Assembly: GCA_030706405.1 (NCBI GenBank)
Contig: JAUZOO010000012.1
Span: 62,001-126,000, forward strand
Direction: 5' to 3'
Source of the DNA: Bacteroidota bacterium
GTDB lineage: Bacteria > Bacteroidota > Bacteroidia > Bacteroidales > JAAUTT01
Length of the DNA stretch: 64,000 nt
Shown: piece after piece, positions 48,663 to 57,457 of the stretch
How the letters are laid out: each line of letters begins with the position of its first letter
Position numbering within the stretch: the first letter of the stretch is position 1
Position numbers and translations under genes: made by a program
The notes under the pieces: generated by a model
What the model saw: only the letters and a program-made list of their open reading frames with translations
What the model was told of the DNA's origin: nothing
The model's database searches: none

Positions 48663-49811
48663 ATGAATACTGAATATCAAAGAAATATACTCCATTTGGA
48701 TTTGGACTCGTTTTTTGTTTCCGTCGAACGTTTGCAGAACCGAGACTTTGAAGGAAAACCCATCATCATCGGAGGAAATTCCCAGCGGGGCGTGGTGGCC
48801 AGTTGCAGCTACGAGACAAGGCGCTACGGGGTACATTCGGCCATGCCCATTAAAATGGCTTTGATGTTGTGCCCCGATGCCATTGTCATTCGTGGTGATA
48901 TGGAGCTTTACAGCAAATATTCCAATATCGTTACCGATGTCATTGCCGAGAGTGCCCCGGTGTACGAAAAAGCATCCATCGACGAGCATTACCTCGACAT
49001 TACCGGCATGGACAAATTCTTTGGCTGTCTGAAATGGTCTAAGGAGTTGGGCCAGAAAATTATTAAGGAAACCGGCCTTCCCATTTCCTTCGGTCTATCT
49101 GTCAATAAAACCGTCTCCAAGATTGCCACCGGCGAAGCCAAACCCTTTGGAGAATTGTACGTCAACCAGGAGAATGTTTCTCCATTTTTAGCCCCGCTTT
49201 CGGTAAAGAAAATTCCAATGGTAGGTGCTAAAACCTATGGCATTTTAAGGGACATGGGCGTGGAAAAAATTCTCACTCTGCGCGAAATCCCGATGGAACT
49301 GATGAGCCGTCTGTTGGGGCAAAACGGGATAGAGATTTGGAAACGCGCCAATGGCATCGACAACACCCCCGTGCAGCCTTATTGGGAACAAAAATCGATG
49401 AGCACCGAACGCACGTTTGAGGAAGACACCATGGACATTGACATGCTTAACCACTTATTGGTAAAAATGGTGGAAGGGCTCTGTTTCGAATTACGTTCGG
49501 ATCAAAAACTGACATCCTGCGTGACGGTTAAAATCCGCTATTCCAATTTCGATACGCATACCCAACAAAAACGGATACCATACTCAGCCTTCGACCATTC
49601 ATTGTTGGAAGTCGTTAAAGAGCTTTTCAAAAAGCTATACCAACGCCGCATGATGATTCGCCTCATTGGAGTCCGTTTCTCCGGACTGGTGCACGGCACC
49701 CAACAGCTAAACCTTTTTGAGGATACGGTGGAGAAAGTAAACCTTTACCAGGCATTGGACAGGATACGAAAACGGTACGGAAAAAATGCCGTCGGTAAAG
49801 CAATCGGGTAG
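48663..49811 (+). CDS. dinB: Y-family DNA polymerase IV
   Basis: 382 residues. Translesion polymerase. Seen: LHLDLDSFFVSVERL (first catalytic Asp), VVASCSYETRRYGVHSAMP, and SIDEHYLDIT (Asp-Glu pair; His replaces the common Ala). The little finger domain ends in a beta-clamp binding motif QQLNLF (about residue 346). First gene of a damage cassette, divergent from the S24 repressor, followed by a second DnaE. Confidence 0.95.
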   Translation: MNTEYQRNILHLDLDSFFVSVERLQNRDFEGKPIIIGGNSQRGVVASCSYETRRYGVHSAMPIKMALMLCPDAIVIRGDMELYSKYSNIVTDVIAESAPVYEKASIDEHYLDITGMDKFFGCLKWSKELGQKIIKETGLPISFGLSVNKTVSKIATGEAKPFGELYVNQENVSPFLAPLSVKKIPMVGAKTYGILRDMGVEKILTLREIPMELMSRLLGQNGIEIWKRANGIDNTPVQPYWEQKSMSTERTFEEDTMDIDMLNHLLVKMVEGLCFELRSDQKLTSCVTVKIRYSNFDTHTQQKRIPYSAFDHSLLEVVKELFKKLYQRRMMIRLIGVRFSGLVHGTQQLNLFEDTVEKVNLYQALDRIRKRYGKNAVGKAIG

Positions 49812-49822
49812 ATATAGTATTC

Positions 49823-49858
49823 ATCCCCGCATTTTCAAGGAGGGGCCAGGGGAGGTTT
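49823..49858 (+). repeat. 36-bp intergenic repeat, copy 1
   Basis: Begins ATCCCCGCATTTTCAAGG and continues with a G-rich half. 33 of 36 positions match the copy at 49962-49997. CCCC and GGGG arms allow a short hairpin around TTTTCAAGG. Directly after the Pol IV stop. Confidence 0.8.
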
Positions 49859-49961
49859 TCTTCATCATTGGATAAAACTCACATTCTTCTTATGTCAAAC
49901 TTATGTAATCCACCTGGTTTGTCGTAAATTTATACAACCTCATCCATTTTCCTCGGTATTA

Positions 49962-49997
49962 ATCCCCGCATTTTCAAGGAGGGGTCTGGGGTGGTTT
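49962..49997 (+). repeat. 36-bp intergenic repeat, copy 2
   Basis: Same element as at 49823, 139 bp downstream in the same orientation, 22 bases before the DnaE2 start. The stretch between holds no gene. Such C-rich/G-rich short elements are scattered between genes in many Bacteroidota genomes, as I recall; abundance in this genome is not visible here. Confidence 0.8.
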
Positions 49998-50018
49998 AAT
50001 ACGAATAATTAATTACAA

Positions 50019-52958
50019 ATGCTTTTCGCATGTCATTCCAATTATAGCTTGTTATTTGGAACCCAAAAGGTGGAAAACCTCGTGGGCAGGGCTAAAGAAC
50101 TGGGTATCCCTGCACTGGTCCTGACCGACATCAACAATTCCTCTGCCTGCCTCGATTTTGTGAGGATATGCCGCGAAAAAGGTATCAAACCCATTTGCGG
50201 AATCGAATTTCGTACCGACGACCAATGGCTTTATACCTGCATTGCCCAAAACAACGAAGGGTTTAAAGAGATAAACCACTTTTTAAGCGATTGTAACCTC
50301 TCCAAACGCCCTCTGCCGACAGCCCCTCCGGAGTTTTCCAATGTCTTAGTGGTTTTTCCTTCCGAAAGCATTCCGGTCGAAAATCTTAAAGAATATGAAT
50401 TTATTGGCATTCAACCGCACGAGATAAACCGGGCATTGCTCGTTTATCCGCGAGCCCACCATAACAAGCTCCTGGCTTTTTACCCCGTAACATTTCAGTC
50501 TCCCAACGAATACGAATTTCACCGGCACCTGAGGGCTATCGAACATAATATCCTCCTTTCGATGTTAAAACCTCATCAAACTGCCAGGCCTTCGGATGTT
50601 TTAATTTCTCCGGACAACCTAAAAAACTTGTACCAGGCTTTTCCTGCCCTTGTCACCAATGCTGAACAGCTATTACAGCAATGTTCGTTTGAATTCAACT
50701 TTTCTACGCCCAAAAACAAACAGGTGTTTTCCAACAGTCGATATCACGATAAACTTCTTTTGGAAAAACTTGCGTTCGAGGGCATGGTTTACCGGTACGG
50801 AACCAATAATGCAGAAGCCGAACGACGGCTCCGCAACGAACTGGAAGTAATTGACAAACTGGGCTTTTCAGCTTATTTTCTGATAACCTGGGATATGATA
50901 CATTTTACCATGTCGCAGGGCATCTATCATGTAGGTCGAGGAAGCGGCGGAAACAGCATTGTGGCCTATTGCCTGCGTATTACCGACATCGACCCGGTGG
51001 AACTGAACCTCTATTTCGAACGCTTCATCAACCCGCAGCGTACCTCCCCTCCCGATTTCGACATCGACTATTCATGGAAAGACCGTGATTATGTTCACGA
51101 CTACATGTTCAAGCGGTACGGTCGGGAGCATACAGCCCTGTTAGGGGCTACCACAACATTTCAGGACAGCTCCATCATCCGCGAGTTGGGAAAGGTGTAT
51201 GGTTTACCCAAGGATAACATCGACGCGTTGGTGGAAAATCCCGGTTCGCCACTACTTCAAAACGACATTACTAAAAAGATTTTCTCCATAGGTCATCAGC
51301 TCTTGGATTTCCCGCATCACCGCACTATCCATGCCGGTGGGGTACTCGTTTCCGACCTGTCCATCTATTATTATACCGCCCTCGACCTTCCGCCCAAAGG
51401 CTTGCCCACCACGCAATGGGATATGTATGTAGCTGAAAACATCGGTCTCGACAAGCTCGACATCCTTAGCCAACGTGGCCTCGGACATATCCGGGAATGT
51501 GCCGAGATTGTAGAGAAAAACAGGGGAATTAAAATCGATGTTCACAACGTAGAAGCTTTTAAACACGACCCGTTGGTGAACCAACGTTTGTACGACGGGG
51601 AAGCCATCGGTTGTTTTTATATCGAAAGTCCGGCCATGCGCGGATTGCTAAAAAAGTTGAAATGCAGCAATTATCTCAGCCTGGTGGCCGCCAGTTCCAT
51701 CATCCGTCCGGGCGTTGCTAAATCGGGTATGATGCGCGAATACATCAAGAGGTTTCATCATCAAAGCGAAATCAAGTACCTGCACCCGGTTTTTGAAGAA
51801 TACCTGAAAGAAACCTTTGGCGTGATGGTTTACCAGGAGGATGTGATTAAGATTGCCCACTACTTTGCCGGTTTAAGCCTTGCCGATGCCGACATTTTAA
51901 GGAGGGCTATGTCGGGAAAGTTCCGGTCCAAACAGGAATTTGAGCGTATCCGTAATGCCTTTTATGACAATTGTGCCGCTAAAGGATATACCAGGGAATT
52001 AGCTGAAGAAGTGTGGCGGCAGATGTCCTCCTTTGCCGGATATGCTTTTTGCAAAGCCCATTCTGCCAGCTATGCCGTCGAAAGCTACCAAAGCCTTTAT
52101 CTGAAAACCTATTTCCCGAACGAATTTCACGTTGCGGTCATCAACAACTTCGGCGGTTTTTACCGCACGTGGGTATATGTGAACGAAGCCAAACGATGGG
52201 GCGCAAAAATCAACCTGCCCGACATCAACAAAAGCGAATACCTCACCTCCCTCGAAGGCAACGAAATATATCTCGGCTGGATACATCTGAAAGGTCTGGA
52301 AGCAAAACTGGGGCATCAAATCGCTTACGAACGAAAAATAAACGGCCCCTACCTCGACTTCTTCGATTTTACTTCCCGTGTTCCCGTTGGTATGGAACAA
52401 CTTCGCTTGTTAATAAAGTCCGGGGCCTTCCGTTTCACCGGACAAAGTAAAAAGGAATTAATGTGGGCGCAACTTTTACAGGAAAAATCCCTGCATGAAC
52501 CCGAGCAACACCCCTTATTCCGGGAGAAGCGAAAGGAATACTCCCTGCCAAAGCTCGAAAGCTCCAATCTGGAAGATGCGTACGACGAAATGGAACTGCT
52601 TGGTTTCCCTGTTAGCCTGAGCAAATTCGATATGCTTCAAACCCAATACCGGGGCAACACCCTGGCTTCCGATTTGCTTTCGAGGGTCGGCCACGTTGTC
52701 CGCATGGTGGGCGACTTGGTAGCCATCAAATACGTCCACACCGTTAAAAAAGAATGGATGCACTTCGGCTGTTTCCTCGATACCAACGGCCAGTTCTTCG
52801 ACACTGTCCATTTTCCTGACTCCCTGAAAAAATACCCCTTCACTGGTTACGGCATCTATCTCATTGAAGGCAAGGTTGTCGAAGAATTCGGTTTTCCTAG
52901 TGTGGAAGTGCGTAAATTGGCAAGGTTGCCGTATAGGTCCGATCCAAGGTTGAAATAA
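50019..52958 (+). CDS. dnaE2: Second DNA polymerase III alpha subunit (DnaE2-like, translesion cassette)
   Basis: 979 residues, about 220 shorter than the replicative DnaE at 17140. PHP domain opens ACHSNYSLLFG, so the first His of the HxH metal pair is missing. Polymerase core: GRGSGGNSIVAYCLR, catalytic PPDFDIDYSW, HHRTIHAGGVLVSD, FAGYAFCKAHSASYA. It ends with an OB-fold region (GHVVRMVGDLVAIKYV). Together with Pol IV it forms the damage-tolerance module common in Bacteroidota islands. Probably controlled by the S24 repressor. Confidence 0.93.
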   Translation: MLFACHSNYSLLFGTQKVENLVGRAKELGIPALVLTDINNSSACLDFVRICREKGIKPICGIEFRTDDQWLYTCIAQNNEGFKEINHFLSDCNLSKRPLPTAPPEFSNVLVVFPSESIPVENLKEYEFIGIQPHEINRALLVYPRAHHNKLLAFYPVTFQSPNEYEFHRHLRAIEHNILLSMLKPHQTARPSDVLISPDNLKNLYQAFPALVTNAEQLLQQCSFEFNFSTPKNKQVFSNSRYHDKLLLEKLAFEGMVYRYGTNNAEAERRLRNELEVIDKLGFSAYFLITWDMIHFTMSQGIYHVGRGSGGNSIVAYCLRITDIDPVELNLYFERFINPQRTSPPDFDIDYSWKDRDYVHDYMFKRYGREHTALLGATTTFQDSSIIRELGKVYGLPKDNIDALVENPGSPLLQNDITKKIFSIGHQLLDFPHHRTIHAGGVLVSDLSIYYYTALDLPPKGLPTTQWDMYVAENIGLDKLDILSQRGLGHIRECAEIVEKNRGIKIDVHNVEAFKHDPLVNQRLYDGEAIGCFYIESPAMRGLLKKLKCSNYLSLVAASSIIRPGVAKSGMMREYIKRFHHQSEIKYLHPVFEEYLKETFGVMVYQEDVIKIAHYFAGLSLADADILRRAMSGKFRSKQEFERIRNAFYDNCAAKGYTRELAEEVWRQMSSFAGYAFCKAHSASYAVESYQSLYLKTYFPNEFHVAVINNFGGFYRTWVYVNEAKRWGAKINLPDINKSEYLTSLEGNEIYLGWIHLKGLEAKLGHQIAYERKINGPYLDFFDFTSRVPVGMEQLRLLIKSGAFRFTGQSKKELMWAQLLQEKSLHEPEQHPLFREKRKEYSLPKLESSNLEDAYDEMELLGFPVSLSKFDMLQTQYRGNTLASDLLSRVGHVVRMVGDLVAIKYVHTVKKEWMHFGCFLDTNGQFFDTVHFPDSLKKYPFTGYGIYLIEGKVVEEFGFPSVEVRKLARLPYRSDPRLK

Positions 52959-53023
52959 ACAATGACTTCACAAATGTTGGAATTTATGAAGTTTAATACT
53001 GTAGAATTTAATTCGATCTTTTA

Positions 53024-54049
53024 TTAATTACTCGAATAATAACAAACAGTCAAGTCTGATTTATTAGATATATCAATTTCTACATTATGGTCACCACAAC
53101 CATCTATTATTCCTCGCTCTCTTCCAAAATCCCATTCTTGGATTCCATCATCATCTCCTAGATCTGTCCTAAATATATGGTCTAAAGAGACCTTTCTTAA
53201 ATAACGTTCTGCCGTTGTAGCTCGTGGATGCATTAACTTTGCACTATGACCTGATGAAAAAATTACGTACTTAGGTTTTACACTATCAATTAGTTCATCA
53301 GAACTGGCATTATTGGCTCCATGATGAGGTGCTATTATAACGTCTGATCGTAAATAACTATTTGCTTTATTAATTAAATACTTTTCGGTAGCAATTAGTT
53401 GACTTTTGCCACTGCTTAATGTTCTTCCTAAAGCATCTCCACATATTAGTATAGATTTCCCCATATATTCTAATTTAATTACAATACTCACGGAATTAAT
53501 ACTCTCTGCTCTTTTACCATTTAATCCCCATTCCTCCAAAGGTTTCCCAAACCCACATAAATAGATAATTTTTAAATCACCATATTGCTCACTAGTGCCC
53601 GGGATTATTGCTGAATCTCTTTCAAATAAATTTATATTGCTAATCTGTTTATTCCTTCCAATTCTTTCTAAAAACCCCTGATATGTTTTAGTTATTGAAT
53701 TTTGAAAAATATACCCGGCATTTATAACCCTTTTTACGGGATAATTTGCTATAACATCAGCTGCACTGCCAACATGATCTTCATCGGTATGACTTAAAAT
53801 CATCAAATCAATACTATCTCCCTTAGGAATTGTTTTTAAAATTTCCTTAATACCATCTCTTTTCCCTGTATCATATAAAACATATCTTTTATTTGGTGTT
53901 CTTATCACTACACTCAAAGCTTGCCCAACATCTAAGACTTTGACTTTTAATCCGTCATTGCTATTCGAATAATTTCCAATTTGAGCATTTAAACTAAAGC
54001 TAATTGTAGCTAAACTGATTAAAACGACGTATTTAAGACGACTTTTCAT
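53024..54049 (-). CDS. Secreted ComEC-type metallo-beta-lactamase-fold protein
   Basis: 341 residues. Signal peptide MKSRLKYVVLISLATISFSLNA. MBL fold of the ComEC/Rec2 group: VLDVGQALSVVI, metal motif SHTDEDHVGSA (first His of HxHxDH is replaced by Thr-Asp-Glu context as in ComEC), ICGDAL, and IIAPHHGANNASS. ComEC's MBL domain acts as a DNA-degrading enzyme during uptake; here it is free-standing and exported. It is AT-rich and reads against the flanking cassette genes, so it looks inserted between dnaE2 and the SRAP gene. Substrate unknown. Confidence 0.82.
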   Translation of the reverse strand: MKSRLKYVVLISLATISFSLNAQIGNYSNSNDGLKVKVLDVGQALSVVIRTPNKRYVLYDTGKRDGIKEILKTIPKGDSIDLMILSHTDEDHVGSAADVIANYPVKRVINAGYIFQNSITKTYQGFLERIGRNKQISNINLFERDSAIIPGTSEQYGDLKIIYLCGFGKPLEEWGLNGKRAESINSVSIVIKLEYMGKSILICGDALGRTLSSGKSQLIATEKYLINKANSYLRSDVIIAPHHGANNASSDELIDSVKPKYVIFSSGHSAKLMHPRATTAERYLRKVSLDHIFRTDLGDDDGIQEWDFGRERGIIDGCGDHNVEIDISNKSDLTVCYYSSN

Positions 54050-54210
54050 AATAATTAAAATATTAGTTATTAATTCATTAGCTTATTTTTAGAATAATTT
54101 ATAGTCTAATTAAATCAAATTTACATTATCATCTTGACTTTTTCCCCTTTTCACCCTAAATTTAATTCAAAGTCTTTATACTTAGTACTCACTACTTAAT
54201 ACTCTCTTCC

Positions 54211-54984
54211 ATGTGCTACTGGGTTGGAACAAAAAAAGTACGTCAGGAAATACTTCGCCGGTTCAATGAAGGGCCGCAGGACGAAATAGCCCAATTATTC
54301 TACGAAGTCTTTATTGCCAATAATCAACTTGAATTTAAAGAACATTATGTAGCCATTGGCAAAGGAAAACCAACTTTAACAACCTTGATTAAAGAGGAAG
54401 GAAATCTCCAGTTCCGGAATATGCAATGGACCTTACCCTATTCCTATGTCGATAGTAAAACCGGGCAAACCATTACCCGCGAACTTCAAAACTCAACCTG
54501 TGAACGTGTTTTCTTTCAACACAAAGACCAAATATTTTCCAAACGCTGCCTCATACCCATTGATGGCTACTTCGAATACTATCACTTTAAGGGTGACACG
54601 TATCCCTATTACATCTATCCCCGGCAGGGTGGCATTTTCTACGCCGGAGGAATCTGGGAACAAAATCTAAACCACGATACCGGCGAAGTTGCAGAAACAT
54701 TTTCCATTATTACCACGCCACCCAATCCGTTGGTTGCAAAGATTCACAACAATCCAAAAGCCCCCAATGGTCCCCGTATGCTTTTACTCATCGAACCAGA
54801 GAATGCCCTCACTTACCTCAACGAAAACTTAAAAACCAACGATATCAAATCTCTCTTTCTCCCATACTCCGAACAAAACATGCAAGCACATACCGTCCTT
54901 CGATTTCAGCGAAAAGAAAACCTCCAATTCCTAAATACTCCCATAGTCTTGGAATATTGCGAATATCCTGAACTTGTGGCTTAG
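54211..54984 (+). CDS. SRAP (HMCES/YedK-like) abasic-site processing protein
   Basis: 257 residues. Cys2 directly after Met (MCYWVG), the thiazolidine-forming residue that covalently protects abasic sites in single-stranded DNA. Also seen: NSTCERVFF region, CLIPIDGYFEYY with the catalytic Glu, FSIITTPPNPLVAKIHNN with the active His, and GPRMLLLI. Fits the SOS-associated role of the Pol IV/DnaE2 cassette from which it is now separated by the inverted MBL gene. Confidence 0.93.
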   Translation: MCYWVGTKKVRQEILRRFNEGPQDEIAQLFYEVFIANNQLEFKEHYVAIGKGKPTLTTLIKEEGNLQFRNMQWTLPYSYVDSKTGQTITRELQNSTCERVFFQHKDQIFSKRCLIPIDGYFEYYHFKGDTYPYYIYPRQGGIFYAGGIWEQNLNHDTGEVAETFSIITTPPNPLVAKIHNNPKAPNGPRMLLLIEPENALTYLNENLKTNDIKSLFLPYSEQNMQAHTVLRFQRKENLQFLNTPIVLEYCEYPELVA

Positions 54985-55248
54985 CCTCATTTTTATGACA
55001 ACCTATTCCTCTTTTCGATCCAATTATTTAGTTACAGACGACATACTCAATCCATTAAATTATAACCAATAACCTATTTGTCAAACTTTGCGATTTACAT
55101 ATCATTTACGCTAACATATTTTGAACATGACCTCTATGGAGATATAGTTTAAATCATAAAGTCATTTATTAAGTATTGACTTAAATCTATTAAAACAGTA
55201 AATTTATTTATCTAAAAAAAGCATCCTAAATACTTAAACAATACTACT
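54985..55248. other. AT-rich gap
   Basis: 264 bases with no gene, terminator or repeat that I recognise. Confidence 0.5.
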
Positions 55249-56439
55249 ATGGCTTTAAATTATAGAAAATATATAAGTGATTTCCAACTCATATTATCTG
55301 TTCTAATTTCAACAAGTCAGTTGTTTTCTCTTTTCTTATTTACTGACAAAATATCTTCATTTTTTTGGCTTTACCCATATTGGATAGTGGGTATAATTTG
55401 GATTCTTTCAATTGTTGTTATATTTATTCCAATTTATACTAAAGAAACTCTTTTATCAGATTTGCATGGTTCTCCCATAATTACTAAAAAACCTAAAATT
55501 TCTTTCAAATTAAAAATTGCCATAATTTCTATTAATACCCTTATTGCATTATTCTCATTTTTGTACGTTCACAAAAAATTAAAGCCTGAAGACGGTCCCA
55601 TAACTAAGCCTCCTTATTCTAGTCTATTCAATTCTGTAAAGGCGGCAACTTTAAATCACGCATCACTAAATAATACTGTCAAGATTAGGTGGACACTTGT
55701 TGAAAATTACTCAACTCTTCGCTCTTCTCAAGATGATGATAATAATTTAACAATTGAGCCAGACAATGAAATTACTCCCAAGTTGATTTATAAAAAGGGG
55801 AAAAGGGAAGATAACCCAAATGATTACTATTTTGACAAAATTTATTTTTGGTTGAAAAAAAGATGCCGTGAAAAAAATCAAAGACAGTATTTATATTTTT
55901 TAGGAAATACAAAATACGATGTAAATCTAATAAGCCTAACATTTGAACATCCAGATTTGGTAAATAATCTTTGCCCATCAATCTCTGAATTTAACAAAAT
56001 GTCTCCAGACTCTCAGTTAATTATACGAAGGTGGTTTACTAATTACATAGGGCAATGGAAAGCCAAAATATGTATTACAATCGATAATTCTTTAGGGAGT
56101 AAGGATCTCCAAATCTTTAAATTTATTTATGATATAAGTGAAATTAGTGTATTTAAGAGTGGAAATGATACAATTAAAATTCCTCATCAAGTTTTCTCCT
56201 TTGACATACCTTTTAAAACGGGACGCTTCGAATTTAGATTTACAAGTCAAGGAGATGAAGTCTCTGTTCACAAAGGAAAGGTGAGATACATTGACATAAT
56301 TTTAAGCCCAGATGAGAAATGTCCGATTTCACCAAGTTGGAAAGGAGATGCAAGTTTAGCTACCAATGTCGGTATAATTAAAATTGGCCACCTGAATTTC
56401 CGTACTTTTAATCCTTACCTATGGAAAGGTAAGAAATAA
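55249..56439 (+). CDS. Unknown membrane protein
   Basis: 396 residues, strongly AT-rich. Three hydrophobic segments at about residues 13-32, 38-62 and 88-108, then a soluble C-terminal part of about 280 residues with mixed strand and helix character and no motif that I recognise (sample: FSFDIPFKTGRFEFRFTS, NVGIIKIGHLNF). No enzyme motif, no Cys pairs. Its place directly before the helicase fragment and the reverse transcriptase, and its base composition, mark it as part of the transferred material. Confidence 0.7.
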   Translation: MALNYRKYISDFQLILSVLISTSQLFSLFLFTDKISSFFWLYPYWIVGIIWILSIVVIFIPIYTKETLLSDLHGSPIITKKPKISFKLKIAIISINTLIALFSFLYVHKKLKPEDGPITKPPYSSLFNSVKAATLNHASLNNTVKIRWTLVENYSTLRSSQDDDNNLTIEPDNEITPKLIYKKGKREDNPNDYYFDKIYFWLKKRCREKNQRQYLYFLGNTKYDVNLISLTFEHPDLVNNLCPSISEFNKMSPDSQLIIRRWFTNYIGQWKAKICITIDNSLGSKDLQIFKFIYDISEISVFKSGNDTIKIPHQVFSFDIPFKTGRFEFRFTSQGDEVSVHKGKVRYIDIILSPDEKCPISPSWKGDASLATNVGIIKIGHLNFRTFNPYLWKGKK

Positions 56440-56530
56440 TGTTAAACATTTTATAAGATTTATACTTATTTGTTAACTTTTGTTTCATTTTATCTACATT
56501 AGTGGTTTGTTATCATAAGATTTCGACCCT

Positions 56531-57403
56531 GTGGAACTCTCTAATTTTATTGTTAAGACTATCTTAAATTCCAATCAATTAAAAGCCGTTGAAGCAACCG
56601 AAGGCCCCCTTCTCGTTATCGCTGGTCCTGGTTCCGGTAAAACAAAAACCCTCGTTGAACGCATCGTTTACCTTTCACTTAAAGGCGTAAAATCCGAAAA
56701 CATAATGGTTGCTACCTTTACCGAAAAAGAGGCAAGGGAGCTTATTACCCGTGTCTCAAACCGTTTGTTAGAGCTAGACCTAAAGGTCAACCTCAACGAA
56801 ATGTACATCGGTACTTTACATTCTATTTTTCTTCGAATACTCGAAGAAAACCGAGAATACACACGACTCAAACGCAATTATAGACTACTCGATCAGTTCG
56901 ACCAACGATATTTCGTTTTCCGAAATATCAAAGCATACAAAAACATTGAAAACTCCGAACTCCTTTTCAAAAGTCACAAAATATCCGACTGGAAAAAAGC
57001 CGACATCGTAATTTCTTATATCGGCAAAGTTTCAGAAAAATCCTTCCATTTGGACCACTACTGTTTCGACAGCCACCCCGAACAGAAAATGTTCCGTACT
57101 CTGCTCGCCGATGATAAAGTCGAAAAAGTCTGGTTCACCGGTATGCTCACGCACGGTCAAACTGACTTTGTAATACCTTACATTGATCATGAGTCACATA
57201 CCTTGCGCAGCTATTACCCCGATTTCTTGGTTCAATTAACCGATGGCTCATACATAATCCTCGAAGTAAAAGGCGACAACATGATTGACGACAGCGTCGT
57301 CAAATCAAAACAAGAATACGCCTCCCAACTCGCCATCGCCAGCCAAATGAAATACCAAATAATCAAAGGCTCCGATGCAATGAAGGGTATAACTATCAAC
57401 TAA
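56531..57403 (+). CDS. UvrD-type helicase N-terminus fused to a PD-(D/E)XK nuclease domain
   Basis: 290 residues from GTG 56531. 1-160: superfamily 1 helicase start with Q motif (Gln16), Walker A GPGSGKT (Lys37), motif Ia VATFTEKEARELI and Ib GTLHSIFLRILEE; Walker B and every later helicase motif are absent. 165-290: a nuclease-like domain resembling the C-terminus of type III restriction helicases, with FDSHPEQKMF, VWFTGMLTHGQTDF, YYPDFLVQL and ILEVKGDN (PD-x15-ExK). This looks like an in-frame deletion or fusion, since an ATPase without Walker B should not unwind DNA. The nuclease may still work. Confidence 0.8.
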   Translation: MELSNFIVKTILNSNQLKAVEATEGPLLVIAGPGSGKTKTLVERIVYLSLKGVKSENIMVATFTEKEARELITRVSNRLLELDLKVNLNEMYIGTLHSIFLRILEENREYTRLKRNYRLLDQFDQRYFVFRNIKAYKNIENSELLFKSHKISDWKKADIVISYIGKVSEKSFHLDHYCFDSHPEQKMFRTLLADDKVEKVWFTGMLTHGQTDFVIPYIDHESHTLRSYYPDFLVQLTDGSYIILEVKGDNMIDDSVVKSKQEYASQLAIASQMKYQIIKGSDAMKGITIN

Positions 57404-57457
57404 CGATCTTTTATTGATAAGCTAATTTTTAAAAAATAGTTACAATTTATTATAAGT

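Noticed and set aside
57404-57457. Retron-type non-coding RNA next to the reverse transcriptase
   Set aside because: Only 54 AT-rich bases lie upstream and no msr/msd-like inverted repeats are visible; the nitrilase fusion also argues against a retron.
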